Made by a program: the position numbers and the translations under genes. DNA of 64,000 nucleotides from Diphasiastrum complanatum. Lineage: Eukaryota > Streptophyta > Lycopodiopsida > Lycopodiales > Lycopodiaceae. The notes below the pieces were generated by a model that made no database searches, was not told the DNA's origin, and was given only the letters and a program-made list of their open reading frames with translations. The stretch spans positions 14,995,132-15,059,131 of the forward strand of contig CM055105.1 of the NCBI GenBank assembly GCA_029204225.1. Direction: 5' to 3'. Positions 1 through 14,711 of the stretch are shown here, piece after piece (positions within the stretch are counted from its first letter, which is position 1; each line of letters starts with the position of its first letter).

Positions 1-19
1 ATAGATCAATCCAAAGTCT

Positions 20-244
20 ATGGCAAAGGAGTTGCAACCTTGTGAAGCATGTGTTTTGGCCAAAGCTCATAGAAGACCCTTTCCAAGATCAAGCATCAAG
101 ACACATCAACCACTTGAACTTGTGCATTCAGATGTTCACTTCTCTTCTTCCAAGAGCAAAGGAGGAGCTATATGTTTTGTTTCTTTCATAAATGCTTACA
201 CAAGATTCTCTTGGATTTATCTTCTATTTTCTAAAGTAGGCATC
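20..244 (+). pseudogene. Ty1/copia pol fragment: GAG-pre-integrase end and integrase start
   Basis: The frame reads CEACVLAKAHRRPFP followed by LELVHSDVHF. This is the conserved junction of copia polyproteins: the tail of the GAG-pre-integrase zinc-binding segment (CxxC, then K/R-rich FP) followed by the first catalytic aspartate block of integrase (HSDV). The typical aromatic stretch after it (FVSFINAYTRFSWIYLL) is also present. The match is lost after about residue 75 and no catalytic D-E remainder follows, so this is a truncated relic. The true left edge lies outside the window. Confidence 0.8.
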
Positions 245-379
245 GCGTTCAACGACTTGAAGACACCATAGGAAAAGGACGACTTTCTTTGTTTATGGGC
301 CCAGTTATCTATCGAGTAGAAAGGATGTCTCTACTGGAGCATAATTCAGGAGAAATTCAAAGTTGAGCCTTTTAGATCA

Positions 380-1330
380 GCAGAGTTGTACATAGGATGT
401 TCTGCCATGTATGCCTTAGAGTATATATGTATAAAAAAATACCAGTTTTTGCGTAAAGAAGACAATAAGCGACAATTTTGGAAGCAGAAGTCGCAGTTCC
501 AGCTGTATAAACCACAAGATGTTGTGGATATGGGTGCTTTTGATGATGCGGGTCTGCTCATCAATGTAAATATGGCGTATCCAGAACTTTTTAGTCTTCA
601 CGTCGATTGGGAGCAAATCTTGCTGACTATTTTGCAAAAATTCAACACAATCTACAAGATCGAAGAAAATCAATTTGTTACAAGCACTTTTGCACATATT
701 CTTTTTGGCAGTTTGGCACATTTGCAGTAAAGACTTTGTTTTTTTTACAGAATCTTTATGTTAAAAGTTTTGTTTATAAGATTTTCAGCTCGCTTTTGTA
801 AAGAAATCACCCTATAAAGTGATTCAGATGAAGATGTAAAGTTAACTCAGGAGCTGTTCGATGGAACATTGCTCCTTGTCAAGCTCGAAAAATTCAGCAA
901 CCTACCAGTTGGCTGATATACACAATCAAAGGACATGTTGATGTTGTAGAGGATCTACAGAATATGGAGTTAGCCCAAAGATTACACAAAGAATTGAATC
1001 CATCATAAATATTCATTCTTGCCTATGTAATGGTGAATGTTTCTATGTGATGCTGAATTATGATCTTTGAAGTTTTGAAGACATTTTGGAAGTTCGATTT
1101 TTGTTCTAATAATTTCAAAGATCAACTCAAATCAACCTACTCAATTCAAGAAACATCAAGTCATATATTCAAAGCTGAAGAAATATCTCAAATGGAATAT
1201 CTAAAGGAAGGAACATATGAAGAAATATCTTTTGATCTTAATGAATATGTGAAGACCCGAATTAATCGCCAATGATACTCGAAAGGAAGATTATATGTTC
1301 ACGAGGACGTTTCACATTTGAGGAAGGGGA
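380..1330 (+). other. Unassigned ORF remnants, possibly retroelement 3' coding region
   Basis: Two short open frames (386-730, 114 codons; 1060-1275, 71 codons) show no family motif that I can recognise. The stretch ends in a purine-rich run (gaggaagggga, about 1319-1329) like the polypurine tract that precedes a 3' LTR, followed by TGTGATGTCAC. By position this could be the tail of a degraded LTR element. The proteins themselves give no support for a function. Confidence 0.3.
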
Positions 1331-1332
1331 TA

Positions 1333-2153
1333 TGTGATGTCACAAATTTACTAAATATTGAAGATCAACCTAAATATGGCATAATATACTCAAAAATGAA
1401 GATATGAGCTGGATAAATATAAATCATGAAGAGGCCTATATCATTTTTTGGAGAATATAACTCCTAAAGACTTGTCGTGTATTTAAGGACAAGACCTCCA
1501 GAAGTGAAACGCTACCTTGGATAGCCTTTACTAGGTCATTGATGCAAAACGACTAAATATGAATCGACATATTATACTAGAGTTATTTAAACTCTTAGTT
1601 AAATATACCTCTCACGGTATAATTGAACATACATTCAACCTAACTATTAACTAGACCTTTTCATGGGAGCGACGCACCTGTAGTCTTTAGAGGTGTGTTT
1701 GTTCGCTTCGTAGAACATATATTGACCACACGCTTCAGTCTCAATCATCAAGAGAGAAAGAGTTTATGTATTTGTGAGAGAATGAAGAAGTGAATAGAGT
1801 GTTGAGGATTATTCTCTCTTATCTCTATTCTCCACATTGTTGAGTGTGAGTGATCTTGAGTCTACTAGCAATTTCTACTGCATTACATGAATTACTCTCT
1901 GGTCAGACCATCGCTTTAGTGCATTACAGTCGTTTGTTGTATGTCCGTAAATATGTTCTAAAGAACTGTCTTAAAACTATCTTATTCGTCTGTCGCAAAC
2001 ACTTTGTATTCGGCACACAAATAACGTCTACATTTGGTACAGTCTAGCACAATCATTGATAGAACTGTATGTATACATCTGAGATGATAGTCCCTTTTTG
2101 AGAAATTGAGTCATTGATCTATGTTCTTGTTTGTGACTGATTAAGTTTCTAAC
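1333..2153 (+). repeat. Possible LTR after a polypurine tract
   Basis: TGTGATGTCAC follows a purine tract directly, and a candidate CA end lies near 2153 (gtttctaaca). The stretch lacks coding potential. No second copy is visible in the window and no target duplication was found, so both borders are guesses. Confidence 0.25.
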
Positions 2154-2431
2154 ATACTCTAAAACTATTCGTGTTCTTACCCACAACTTCCTTATGTTAT
2201 AGTAATCATTACCGTATGATTAACAATTAGCATAAGCAGAAACCATCTCAAGCTTATCATTACTATCCAAGCATACAATCTGAATCACATCACGTGTAAG
2301 GTATCATACCTCAGCGAGTGATCAGGTATGAGGCTGATGTAGCGCCCAATCGTGGGAGTTGTATTTGAAACCCAACACACTAAATCAATCAAAATCATAT
2401 ACTTGTGAGTAGTTCACAGCAAGCACATATG

Positions 2432-2889
2432 CCCAGCGATTGTAGAGTTGAACATATATCAGAAATCATACCTTATTTAGTATCACTTCCCTTCACGTCT
2501 ACTCTCTTGTAAAGCATTAACAGTTATCTCCTTGTTCAATCTAGAAATGGTCGCAGCAAAGCGAAGAGATGCGAGATAGACTGAGAGAGAAAGAGAGAAA
2601 GCAAGAAGATTAAAAATAGGGTTGTGTAATCTCCTTATTTATAGAAACCAGACAACACTTAGGTGCACTGAGTGCAAGAAAATGCCCATCGTTAGATTGA
2701 ATCCCCATAATGTGCATAAATCTTGGCCGTCGAAGGATTTCCAATTTTCCCACCATTTAAAAAAAAAAATTCTTTGGGGGGACCTTCCAACTTAGTAAAG
2801 CACTTTGAGGCACTTTCATGAACTTGGTTTAGAATAGACAAATACTTCCAGCCAAAACACGTGGAACCACTATAGTAGAATGTGCATAA
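2432..2889. repeat. Direct repeat copy 1 (candidate pseudo-LTR)
   Basis: Starts at cccagcgattgtagagttga and ends at agaatgtgcata, just before the (GA)n tract. It matches 7012-7465 along its whole length in the same orientation, with a variable A-run and G-run in the middle (2760-2785). It is non-coding on both strands and holds a possible TATA-like run (tccttatttatag) near 2633-2645. Confidence 0.85.
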
Positions 2890-2899
2890 AACAGAGGCC

Positions 2900-3077
<178 letters not shown>

Positions 3078-3106
3078 CCACCAACCGTACCCACAGTTAG
3101 AAAGGT

Positions 3107-3136
3107 ATCTCAGGGGGCAATAAGCACCCCTGAGAT
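3107..3136. other. Perfect 10-bp stem hairpin
   Basis: atctcagggg, a 10-nt loop, then cccctgagat. It sits between the reverse transcriptase stop codon and the (GA)n tract, that is, in the 3' untranslated end of the minus-strand Penelope-like element. Its function is unknown. Confidence 0.6.
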
Positions 3137-3175
3137 GGAGTGCTAATTGTCCATCAAGAGAAATTTAGCATTTTA

Positions 3176-4959
3176 TGGTAATGTAAACATGAGACCAGGG
3201 AACACATTGTGTAAGAATAAATTGTTTATGATTTCATACAACATTCCTTTCATAAAGCCGTTTCTTTGAAAAGCAAGAACGATGTTATTAAACTCATCAA
3301 CAAAGGTATCCAGCTCACTACAACAGTACATGGCAGCAATGATTTGTGCAATAATAACTTTATAAGAGCTAAGAATCGGCCTATTGGATGTCAGATGTAT
3401 AAACTGGAAAAAAGAAAAGGGAAGCTCCCTTCGTTTATCAAATTTTTTCATATGAAAAATACTTCATTTAGAATAAAAGGTAGAAGTAATATTCAAGAAA
3501 TTGACGGTATTTTCAGTAGATTTGTCATTTTTTATGGTCAGGTTTTCCAAGAGATAAATTCATGTAGCATTATTATCGACACGAGATTGCTCTTTGTCCA
3601 AAAATAAAAGATCAACATTGTTTATAAAATAGATATCATCAATGTAGCGAAAGGTATGCTTGAAGGCACATAGGTATTCTACTTTACCAAGTCTGGCAAG
3701 TCTCTTCATGAAATGTAATTCATAAAATGATAGATACCAATTACACCAAGTAGGGAAACATGCAAAGCCCATGGGAATACCACAAACCTGTCTCCATGTT
3801 CTGTTTCCTAATCTCACTATGCAATTGCCAATCAGTCAATCATTCCACTGGCCATTAAGAGGGATATTTTCATAGCATTTAGAGATGTCGATAGACCACA
3901 TTGAAGTGATTTTATTTGGCACATTAAAGTAGAATTCAATAATGGATGAATCACATTGCCAGAATAGATTGGTATCCACATTTAGGATACTCAAGTATGA
4001 AATTGCCTTAAGGCCTGCTCCCTCCATGAGGAGCGGAGTCAGAATACCAAGAGCTCCAGAAATAAACGTGGACACCTTTGAAAAGTAGCAGTCATGTGCA
4101 TTTGTAATCCATCTGAAAGCATTCTTATGTGCATTAAAAGTACAAAGTAGAAAAGGTAATTCCTCTTTCCCTATCATGTAATCAGACATTCTATTAGCAA
4201 GGTATCATTAATCTTTATCATAGCATTGTCTAAAGTATTGTTACCTTCATTTGGGCAAAATCTAGACTAGACAATCTTACCAAGGCCAAATTTCTTACAA
4301 AGTAGATGCACATGAAGCATGGGTTATGTTGGGCCTTATCCACACCATTCACACACAGTAATCCAGTTACGCTCATCAATGGCATTTTTTAGTTTGCTGT
4401 TCGTTATACTTTTTCCGTGTAGCCATCTGGTCTTTTCCAAGAAGTTTGTCACAACATCCTTGCATATAAGAGCATGTTCCATAATAGTTTTGTGATCAAT
4501 GTTTTGATATAAGGGTAAAATTTTAGCCAATTTAAACCACCCTTGGTAAAGTTTTAAAGCGACCTCATTGACTTAGACTGACGTAATGGAATATGGTTAA
4601 GTCCTTTGTTCAGGTCATTCTTTAAGAATTTGTTACTAATAATTATAGTATCCATAAAGACAACATGCCCAAAATTTCCACAAATGAACTCTTTAAAACG
4701 TCTACTATTAGAGCAAGTACATGGTGGGATATTATCAACATCAAAATCACAAAAGACTTGAAAGAATTTATACCATTCATGTTTCAAATGCGGAAAGAAA
4801 GCCCAACCAGTCTGTGCGAATATTTTCAGCATCGCCAAGGTGTGTGAGGAGCTTAGAAGTTGGGTTCATGGAAAGTTCAATGGCAACATCAATAATGTGT
4901 TGTCTAATATAAAGAAAGATAAGGTGAAATTTGACAACATCCCTAGCAAGTCTATGCAA
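3176..4959 (-). pseudogene. Penelope-like reverse transcriptase with upstream CxC domain (broken)
   Basis: Read on the minus strand the blocks fall in Penelope-like order. First a CxC domain (PPCTCSNS followed by FGHV, about 4650-4720). Then a fingers block VDKAQHNPCFMC (about 4300). Then motif A in IDISKCYENIPL (about 3860). Then motif B, CGIPMGFACFP (about 3780). Then the catalytic motif FRYIDDIYFIN (about 3640). Then FLNITSTF, FDKRRELPF and SNRPILSSYKVIIAQII, which match the palm/thumb pattern FLD, YDKRxxFxF, SNxP and YxVxxxQLI of Penelope-like enzymes. One in-frame stop lies between motifs A and B (about 3833), another stop near 3470, and frameshifts occur near 4200-4550, so the copy is dead but only moderately decayed. 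The residues around 4800-4959 (HRLARDVVKFHL) look like further N-terminal sequence. LINE, copia and gypsy enzymes do not carry this combination. Confidence 0.8.
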
Positions 4960-5860
4960 CCAAAGGAAGAAGACATTAAGCTAGTTTTGTAGAGACGCAC
5001 CAGGGAAGAACTTGGAAAGATTATTCATTATGTACCAGATAGAGTGATCAAACCAAATAATAGAAGAGTTGTTTTTGTATTTGTCACCACATCTTTATTT
5101 AAAGAAAGGTCTTTTCAAGTTCCAAATTCTAGCTTGATGCAAGCTCATCCTATTGAAGCTAGTGTCAAAGTGGCCCCCAGGTCTGCTCAGAAGGACATCT
5201 CGAGGGTTCAAATCTACTCATTTTGATGATGATATCAAAGGCGATAGGAGTATCAAAGGAAGGATTTTTATGCAAAGATGCAAGCTTGCAAGCTTGGACT
5301 TCTACATCAGTAAGATGAGTAAGAGCGATCCAAAGCTCAATAGAGATGGGTACAAGGAAATTAAGAAAAGGAAGGCTCCAAAGTTTATAGGCAGTTTTGG
5401 CAGATCTAAACTCAATGACACGACCCGGTACCAAAGGTACTTGGCAACTATTGGCTTGACAATATTCAAAGGCAAATTGATTGCTAGATTCACAAATCTC
5501 CTACGAGAAAGACTCTAGCTAGGAAGCACTATCTTCATCAAGGTCTTCGGTAAAAATCAATGGGTGAGGTGAAGTAGGAGGTGTAGTAGGTGAAGTAGGA
5601 GGTGCACTAGGGGTAGGGGTATCAGCAATGAGATCACCATTTTTTTTTCCAAGCAGATAAATACTTTCCGAATATATAAATTGCAAAAATTTTCTTCAGT
5701 AGCAATACGTTCAGCATAGTTTGGGAGGTTCGTATAGATTTTTTCAACCATGTCTAAGGTTTTCTTCGTTTTAATAAAGTCCATATAGATCCTGATCCAC
5801 AATCAATGGTGGTCATCAAGTCAACAAGGCAAAAGACTTTATCATCAGGTTCAGCAGCAT
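4960..5860 (-). other. Probable 5' part of the Penelope-like element, unassigned
   Basis: Minus-strand frames at 5165-5434 and 5557-5802 stay open for 81-89 codons but match no family I recognise. One frame between them encodes a Pro/Ser/Thr-rich stretch (about 5560-5630). Elements with an N-terminal endonuclease would carry a GIY-YIG domain here. I looked for GIY and YIG-type motifs and did not find a convincing one, so the endonuclease is either absent or decayed. Confidence 0.35.
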
Positions 5861-7011
5861 TACAAGTAGCTACTATCGTAAGAGGTAATAAGTTTGTGAA
5901 CATCAACAACTTTCTTCATGCAACATAAGATAGTTTGAACAAAGAGACTAGGAGGAGGAAGGGGCTCCCTATAGCCAAGAGCAACTGCGTCATAAAACCA
6001 TCCTGTGGACTAAACCATGAAACAGACCTTGTTAGTCATAAAATACAAGTAATGGTAAAGGTTTGGTACTACCCCGGCCAAAGGGTAGTCGGGGTGGCAT
6101 CAAAGATGCTTGAGAGAGAGAGAGAGAGTAACAAGATTTCACATAGTCCCTCTTGACAAGTCAAGACCAAACCCTTTGAACCCTTCAATTTATAGCATAT
6201 TAAGTAAAATCAATGCTGTATAAAGTTTAACAATACAAAGTACCATAAAGCGAAGCAATTATTAGGACACCTAGCTGTTACTTACCACCATCCCACACAA
6301 CAAAACTGCACAAGTTAGTTATGTGAGGAAGACATGTGTCATAGCTAAGCATCAGTTGTTATCCATGTCCAAAATAAAATTCACTACCTTATCAGCTTGA
6401 TTGCAATTATGAAAAGTACGTCCAATCTTTACTATCATGCACTTCATAATTAGCAATACATTCTACTCTTTAGCAAAATCGTATCAGGGCAGATGCCATA
6501 TTAATCAGTATAAGAGCAAAAAGAATGTATTAGGTCCACATAATCATTCTACACGTAAGAAGCTATCTTGCAATACACGGATGAAAAGAGACATGACTTT
6601 GGCAACAATGCCAGGTACTAGGGCAGATTCGTGCCATACTAGCCCCATGGACGTCCCATGAGAAACATTTCGAAGTCCAAGCACTACACGACTTGGGCAA
6701 ATCCATGCCATTCAAGCATACCAGGGTCAAGCTCTGCACAAATCCATAGCTTACTTACAAAAGCTGCACTTAAAATCAAGGAAAAATAATTTCCAACTTT
6801 GCTATAAGCATAGTAGACCAATCCTTATAAACTTCTAAGCATGCAAGATAAGCATTTTCTAGAATCATAACTTCAAAACAAACCATTTTAAGCAACTCTT
6901 GAAGTTTCTCATGCATGTATGATCCAGACCGTAGTGCTGAGTGAGGCTACCTCCCATGTGGGTGTCATTTTATAAAGTTTCGTACTTGAATGCGAGGCGA
7001 AGTCATTTCAT
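5861..7011. other. No gene recognised
   Basis: AT-rich sequence with a short (GA)8 run at 6113-6128 and a small GC-rich inverted repeat (accccg...cggggt, about 6070-6095). No coding family is visible on either strand. Confidence 0.5.
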
Positions 7012-10132
<3,121 letters not shown>

Positions 10133-10378
10133 GAATTTTTTCTAGACACTATTTCTCTAAATCACATTTTACCTCTAACCCTAAAAATTTCCCTCTCCTT
10201 TTCTCTCTTTCCCTCACACACACATTCTTGCTTTCTTTCTCCTGCTACCAATAGAAACAAAGAGATCAAAAGAAGCATTGGTCTCAAGAGTATCCTTAGC
10301 TCCAGGTGAGATCGATGAGCAAATTCTTGTTGAGCATATAGTTCAAGGGAACTTTTCAAGGAATGGTGTTAAATGATT

Positions 10379-10800
10379 TATTAGAAATTGTGAACTCCTG
10401 CAAATTTGCCGCGATGCGAAGCGAAGCGAAGGTCGAATGTCGAACAATTCACAAAAGCCAATGTATCTCGAAAACCCTAAGACACGAAGCGAAGCGAAAC
10501 TCGAAGGTCGAATAATTCGCGAAAGTCAAACATCTCTCCAGGACCAGAAGACACAACTGACACGAAACGAAAAGAGAACGAAAGAAAATCTTTCGCACTG
10601 CTAGCTGGCCGCTCAACGGGCGTAAAGCTTTGAACTTCACGCTCAGTTGAAATACAGTGGAGATATAGATAATGTCTCTGGATTGGAAAATAACAGAAAT
10701 AGAAAGAGAAACAATGAAATAGTTGTGCATGAAAGTCTGCCAATGAGCAGAACACAATGAAAAAGAGTAGAGTGTCAGGCCGCCAACGAGCGAGACACTG
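10379..10800 (+). repeat. 5' LTR of copia element A (truncated)
   Basis: Matches 27542-28046 of the 3' LTR in direct orientation (gtgaactcctgcaa..., gcgaagcgaaactcgaaggtc..., ...gagacactg). It lacks an internal block of roughly 80 bp (around 10650) and the last ~200 bp of the LTR. A shared gtggagatata motif marks the likely TATA region. Confidence 0.9.
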
Positions 10801-11414
10801 TCTTTCAAGAAGGTCGTGGCATTTGCAGAGAGACACACCTCAAGGAAGATTCAAATCATCATATCTGACAATGGAGGTGAGTACAAGAGCAAAGAATTTT
10901 CAAAATTCTGCCAAGAATAGGGGATAGAGCATCAGTTCACTCCTGCGTAGACACCAGAATATAATGGTGTCATAGAAAGAAGAAACATGATGCTAGTCGA
11001 AGGAGTCAGATGCATAATGACACATGCTCGATTGCGAAGTCAATTTTGGGTTGAGAAAATAGTTGCAGCAGTACACCTGCAGAACAGATCAACAACGACA
11101 ACGTTGGAAGACAAGATACCGTACGAAATGTGAATAGGTAGAAAGTCTGATCTATCATACGTACGTGTGTTTGGATGTGTAGCATACAAGCACATTCCAA
11201 AAGAAAAAAGAAACAAGCTTGATGATAAATCAGAGCAAACAATCATGGTCGGGTACTCAAACGGATCACAAGTGTACAGACTCTACAATCCAATCACAAA
11301 GAAGGTTGTTTCGAGTAGAGATGTGAAGTTTGATGAATCCACATTCCTTGGACTAAAAGATGAAAGAGGCCATGAGATTTTCACTCAGCTACCAATTCAA
11401 GAGAGAGATCGAGG
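10801..11414 (+). pseudogene. Copia integrase core (element A)
   Basis: The frame reads IISDNGGEYKSKEF, then FTPA*TPEYNGVIERRNMM about 35 residues later. This gives the second catalytic aspartate and the glutamate of the copia integrase D,D(35)E core, with the usual NGxxERxN context. It continues with FWVEKIVAAVHLQNR, LSYVRVFGCVAYKHIP and VGYSNGSQVYRLYNP, the typical copia C-terminal integrase blocks. The first catalytic aspartate is missing because of the upstream deletion. At least three in-frame stops are present. The reading is cut at 11414 by the nested insertion. Confidence 0.9.
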
Positions 11415-11870
11415 GTTTCTTTCCTTGCCTATCCTCAACCCAAGATCTAATTAATCTAGCATCAAGGAGATGAAGTTAGTTGTCACGCGTAGGTTTGTTC
11501 CCATGAGAGCGATAGTATAGTTCAGATTTCAACATGAATAGAGGATCTAACACTAACATCCATTAACACTAAGCATTAACACTACATCCATTAACCCTAA
11601 ATCCACAACAATGATAGAAACTTACTCTTTCTTTCTCTCCCTTTCTCTCTCACAAAAAGCATAAAAAATAGCAATCCCAATAATGATCAAATCCAACAAT
11701 TAGCAAAATCCAAAGAAAGCATGAGAAATGGAGGAAAAGAGAGGAAGAGCAAGGACATTCATCAATCCATTTCTAAAGAGAACCAATCTGCTTTATCGAA
11801 ATGAGGAAATGAACATCGGGAGCAACTCGAGTTGGTCCCTTTTTATAGTAGAGAGGAGGACCTTGGCCTC
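11415..11870 (-). repeat. Left inverted arm, truncated LTR
   Basis: Reverse complement of 22279-22734. Read on the minus strand it contains the LTR core promoter (tatagtagagagg region in opposite sense, TATA near 11842-11850) and the downstream R/U5-like part. About the last 8 LTR bases (cacactaca side) are missing at 11415, and the U3 part beyond 11870 is replaced by the accessory ORF. Confidence 0.85.
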
Positions 11871-11874
11871 GGCA

Positions 11875-14240
11875 CTTGTAAAGCACGGTGGAAGTCCACT
11901 GAAATGGTCCAGCTGTAAGGCTGATGGATGATTGGCCAATTGGGCGTATGGATGGTGATTTTGTCCATATCCAACCCCAAATCTTTCCATTTATTTCTTT
12001 GCGGCATTGGCACGTAATAGGGATCTACCCGCAACTGGCAAGGGCTGGCGATGCAACTCCTAATTGATTCCGGAGTTTTCTCAAAAACCGTGATTCTCCA
12101 TGTCGGCTGCTCTCCCAGTGCAGGTATTTTGTCCAACTCTTTGTCGGCCTCGATCTCGGAGGTCTTAAATTTCAAAACCCATCCACCACGCGAGGACTCA
12201 TGCGGATGTTGCTTTAAGAAGGTCTGTATCTGGTCCTCGACGTTGATGGGCCTTCTAAATAGAGGTCTTGTCCTTGATGAGGATGGACCCGCTTGTACTG
12301 CCGGTATGGTTGGCGGTTGGTCTGTTATATCTAGAGCTCCCCCCTGGTCCATGCTCGAATCAATCCCTGTATCCATTGGTACAGCTTCTTGGCGCGGGGG
12401 GAGGGGGGGAGAATTGCGACATGATCGGGATGGGGATTTGTGGTCCGGCTTCCAACACTTGAGCGGCTGCATTTTCATAGGCGGTGATGGTCTCTTTTGC
12501 TTTGGCCAACTCGGCTGAAGCTGCTCCTTTGAACATATCAAAGCGGCCTTGGAATCTCTGAAGGGCCACTTTGTATGTCTTCACTTTTTTGAATAAATAC
12601 GCAATCTCCGTCGGTGTGACCGGATGATCGGGTATTTGCGTTTGCAGATAGGCATCACACTCAAGGGTGGTTGCATCCAATTCACCTTGAAGCCGTGTGC
12701 GATCTTGTGCAGCCATCTATAATTGCCCCTTCAGCAGCTGCACCTGTTGCATGGCATCTTGCACTGCCTGATCTATCTGATCTTGTGCGGTTGTCAAGGC
12801 ATTTTGCAGGGAGCTGATGTAATTTTCCAAGCGATCAACTTGTTGTTGGGCCAACTTCTTTTCACTTTCAGCCTTATCTTCATGTTGTTTGGCTATCTTC
12901 AACTCTTGATCCAGCTGGACAATTTTCTAGCTCATCAGAGTGTTTTCGGACCCCAGATCAGAGATTCTCTGTTCCATTTCTTTCTTCTTATCCAGCATAG
13001 ACTGGATCACTTGCCCAAGGCTTGAAACCAACCCTAGAGCATCACCAGAATCAATGGTCATGGCGGCGGTAGCAAAAGGAGGACCTGATGGTACTGTCCT
13101 TGGTTGGCATGGAATAGGTGCCACAATCTCTTCTTCTTCAAAAATATCCTCCTCTTCAAACCCTTCAGGCACTATGACGTCAAACTGTTTTGGTGATTTT
13201 ACAACCGTGTCAACCTGAAGTGTGGCTGGACTCTCTTGTGTGTGAGGTTGCTGGCTGGCATCTTCGACACCAACAGTAGATTCATGGATATGTCCGAATC
13301 CTCTTCCAGGAGATTGGGGTTCAAAGGGCGTTGGGCTCTGGGGCATTTCAAAGATTTCGGTGGCCCCAAGGGGGTCGGAATCATTGAACATATCCATAAA
13401 GAACTGTGTGTTGGGTGAGGTGGCTTCGGTGTGCAGGGGTGAGGCGGCCTGGGCAGCTGTGATGGGAATGGTAGGCCCAATGCTCATAGACTATCCTTGT
13501 ATGGGAGCAGAGGCGAGGAAAGCATCAGAGGCTAGGGGGATGAGAAGTTCAGTGCGAATAGCAGCAGGGGGTGGAAGCGCAGCTGACGAGGTATGCCTAG
13601 TGTGACGTCGTGACGCGGAAGGCGAGTCAATAATTACGATCTCGCTACGTGGACGACAACGACTATGAGAGCTTGAGGCTTGATGGGATGATTCTACCAG
13701 TGCTTCTTTGTAGACCGAAAGCACAGAATCCAGGTGGAAGCCATGGATTCTGTTTTCTAAGTGAGAAGCGGTTAAAAGGGACAATAAAGAGCCAGCAACG
13801 AACTGCTACTTAGTATTGGCTTTAATAGCTCGTTTGAGCTCACCAGAAATAGTCTTGAACCAATTATATGGTTCAAGAGGGTCTTTGGCCAACCTAGTGT
13901 GGGATTCCACTATCCTGTGAAGGATTTGAGATGTGATGCGGTCTTTCTTGAGGTTGCCAACCATCAGGAAATTATTCAATAGCTGGGCAGCTGCGTGGAT
14001 GGAAGGCTCAGTGATGGCTTCCAAAATGTAGCCATCATTGGTCCAATGCAGATCAAATAATGGCGTGCTTGTGATTGGGTGAGGCATGCATACCAGATGA
14101 TATTCCTAGGGCTGCAAGGGCGGCCTCAATGACGCGCACCTTGTGTGTGGCTCCCTGAAAGTAATATAGAATTTAGATTTCTCTTCCTTCCACATACTAA
14201 AGACAAGAGTGATGAAATCCATATTGATACGACCCAAAAA
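11875..14240 (-). pseudogene. Accessory ORF of LTR element (N-terminal domain, acidic/Pro-rich middle, coiled coil, C-terminal domain)
   Basis: On the minus strand a frame of roughly 760 codons can be followed with three or more stops and one frameshift. The N-terminal domain (about 14240-13800) contains THKVRVIEAALAALGI and IHAAAQLLNNFLMVGNLKKD. A low-complexity acidic/Pro-rich middle follows (13490-13050; GFEEEDIFEEEE). Next comes a coiled coil (12960-12480; ELKIAKQHEDKAESEKKLA, with further heptad-like repeats). Last is a domain with VEDQIQTFLKQHPHESSRG and CQLRVDPYYVP (12320-12000). The frame then runs into the truncated LTR. Homologous pieces occur at 36787-37410 and 38832-40330, and a C-terminal piece at 21630-21960. 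It lies downstream of gag-pol, where plant gypsy elements can carry extra ORFs. I know of no function. Confidence 0.7.
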
Positions 14241-14711
14241 GCAATTTGAACCTATGGACAACCTAATTTTGACATTTTAAGATCATCTAGCAGGTCGGCG
14301 AAGGTTCATAATGAGGTTATGATGCTCGGCGAAGGTTTCCAAAATGGCATATCGCTGAACATTCGCCTGACTCAAAAATTGGATTTTCTCTTGTTAGGAA
14401 CCTTCGCCCACCACAATTTAGATATATCAAGGGTGGATGTACAATCTGAGGGCTCTACGAAGGTTTCTGGTACTGTATTAGGCCAAATCTGTCCAAATCC
14501 GTGATTTTCTAAGTCATTGTCCATCAAAAATATTGCGCTTCCTTTTCCTTATGCTGATGACTTCCTGACTTTTGCTCATCAGTCTTTCCTTATTTTTTGC
14601 TTTTTTGCGTTTTTGTTTTTCTTTAACTATCTTTTTACAAAAAAAACTCAACAAATTAAATACTGAAAACAAAAAATTGAAAAACAAATAAAATTAAAAA
14701 ATATATTGAGA
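14241..14711. other. Spacer between gypsy pol and accessory ORF with recurring GGCGAAGG motif
   Basis: AT-rich, non-coding, with several copies of cggcgaaggtt or its complement aaccttcgcc (about 14297, 14328, 14400) and related forms (acgaaggttt near 14459). The same motif recurs in the leader at 20640-21310. No coding frame is supported. Confidence 0.5.

Noticed and set aside
4960-7011. GIY-YIG endonuclease expected for an N-terminal-endonuclease Penelope-like element
   Set aside because: No GIY/YIG pair with the following Arg, His and Glu pattern could be read on the minus strand; the domain is missing or unrecognisable.
10162-10838. Minus-strand frames over the copia 5' LTR
   Set aside because: They lie within a repeated LTR and show no protein family.
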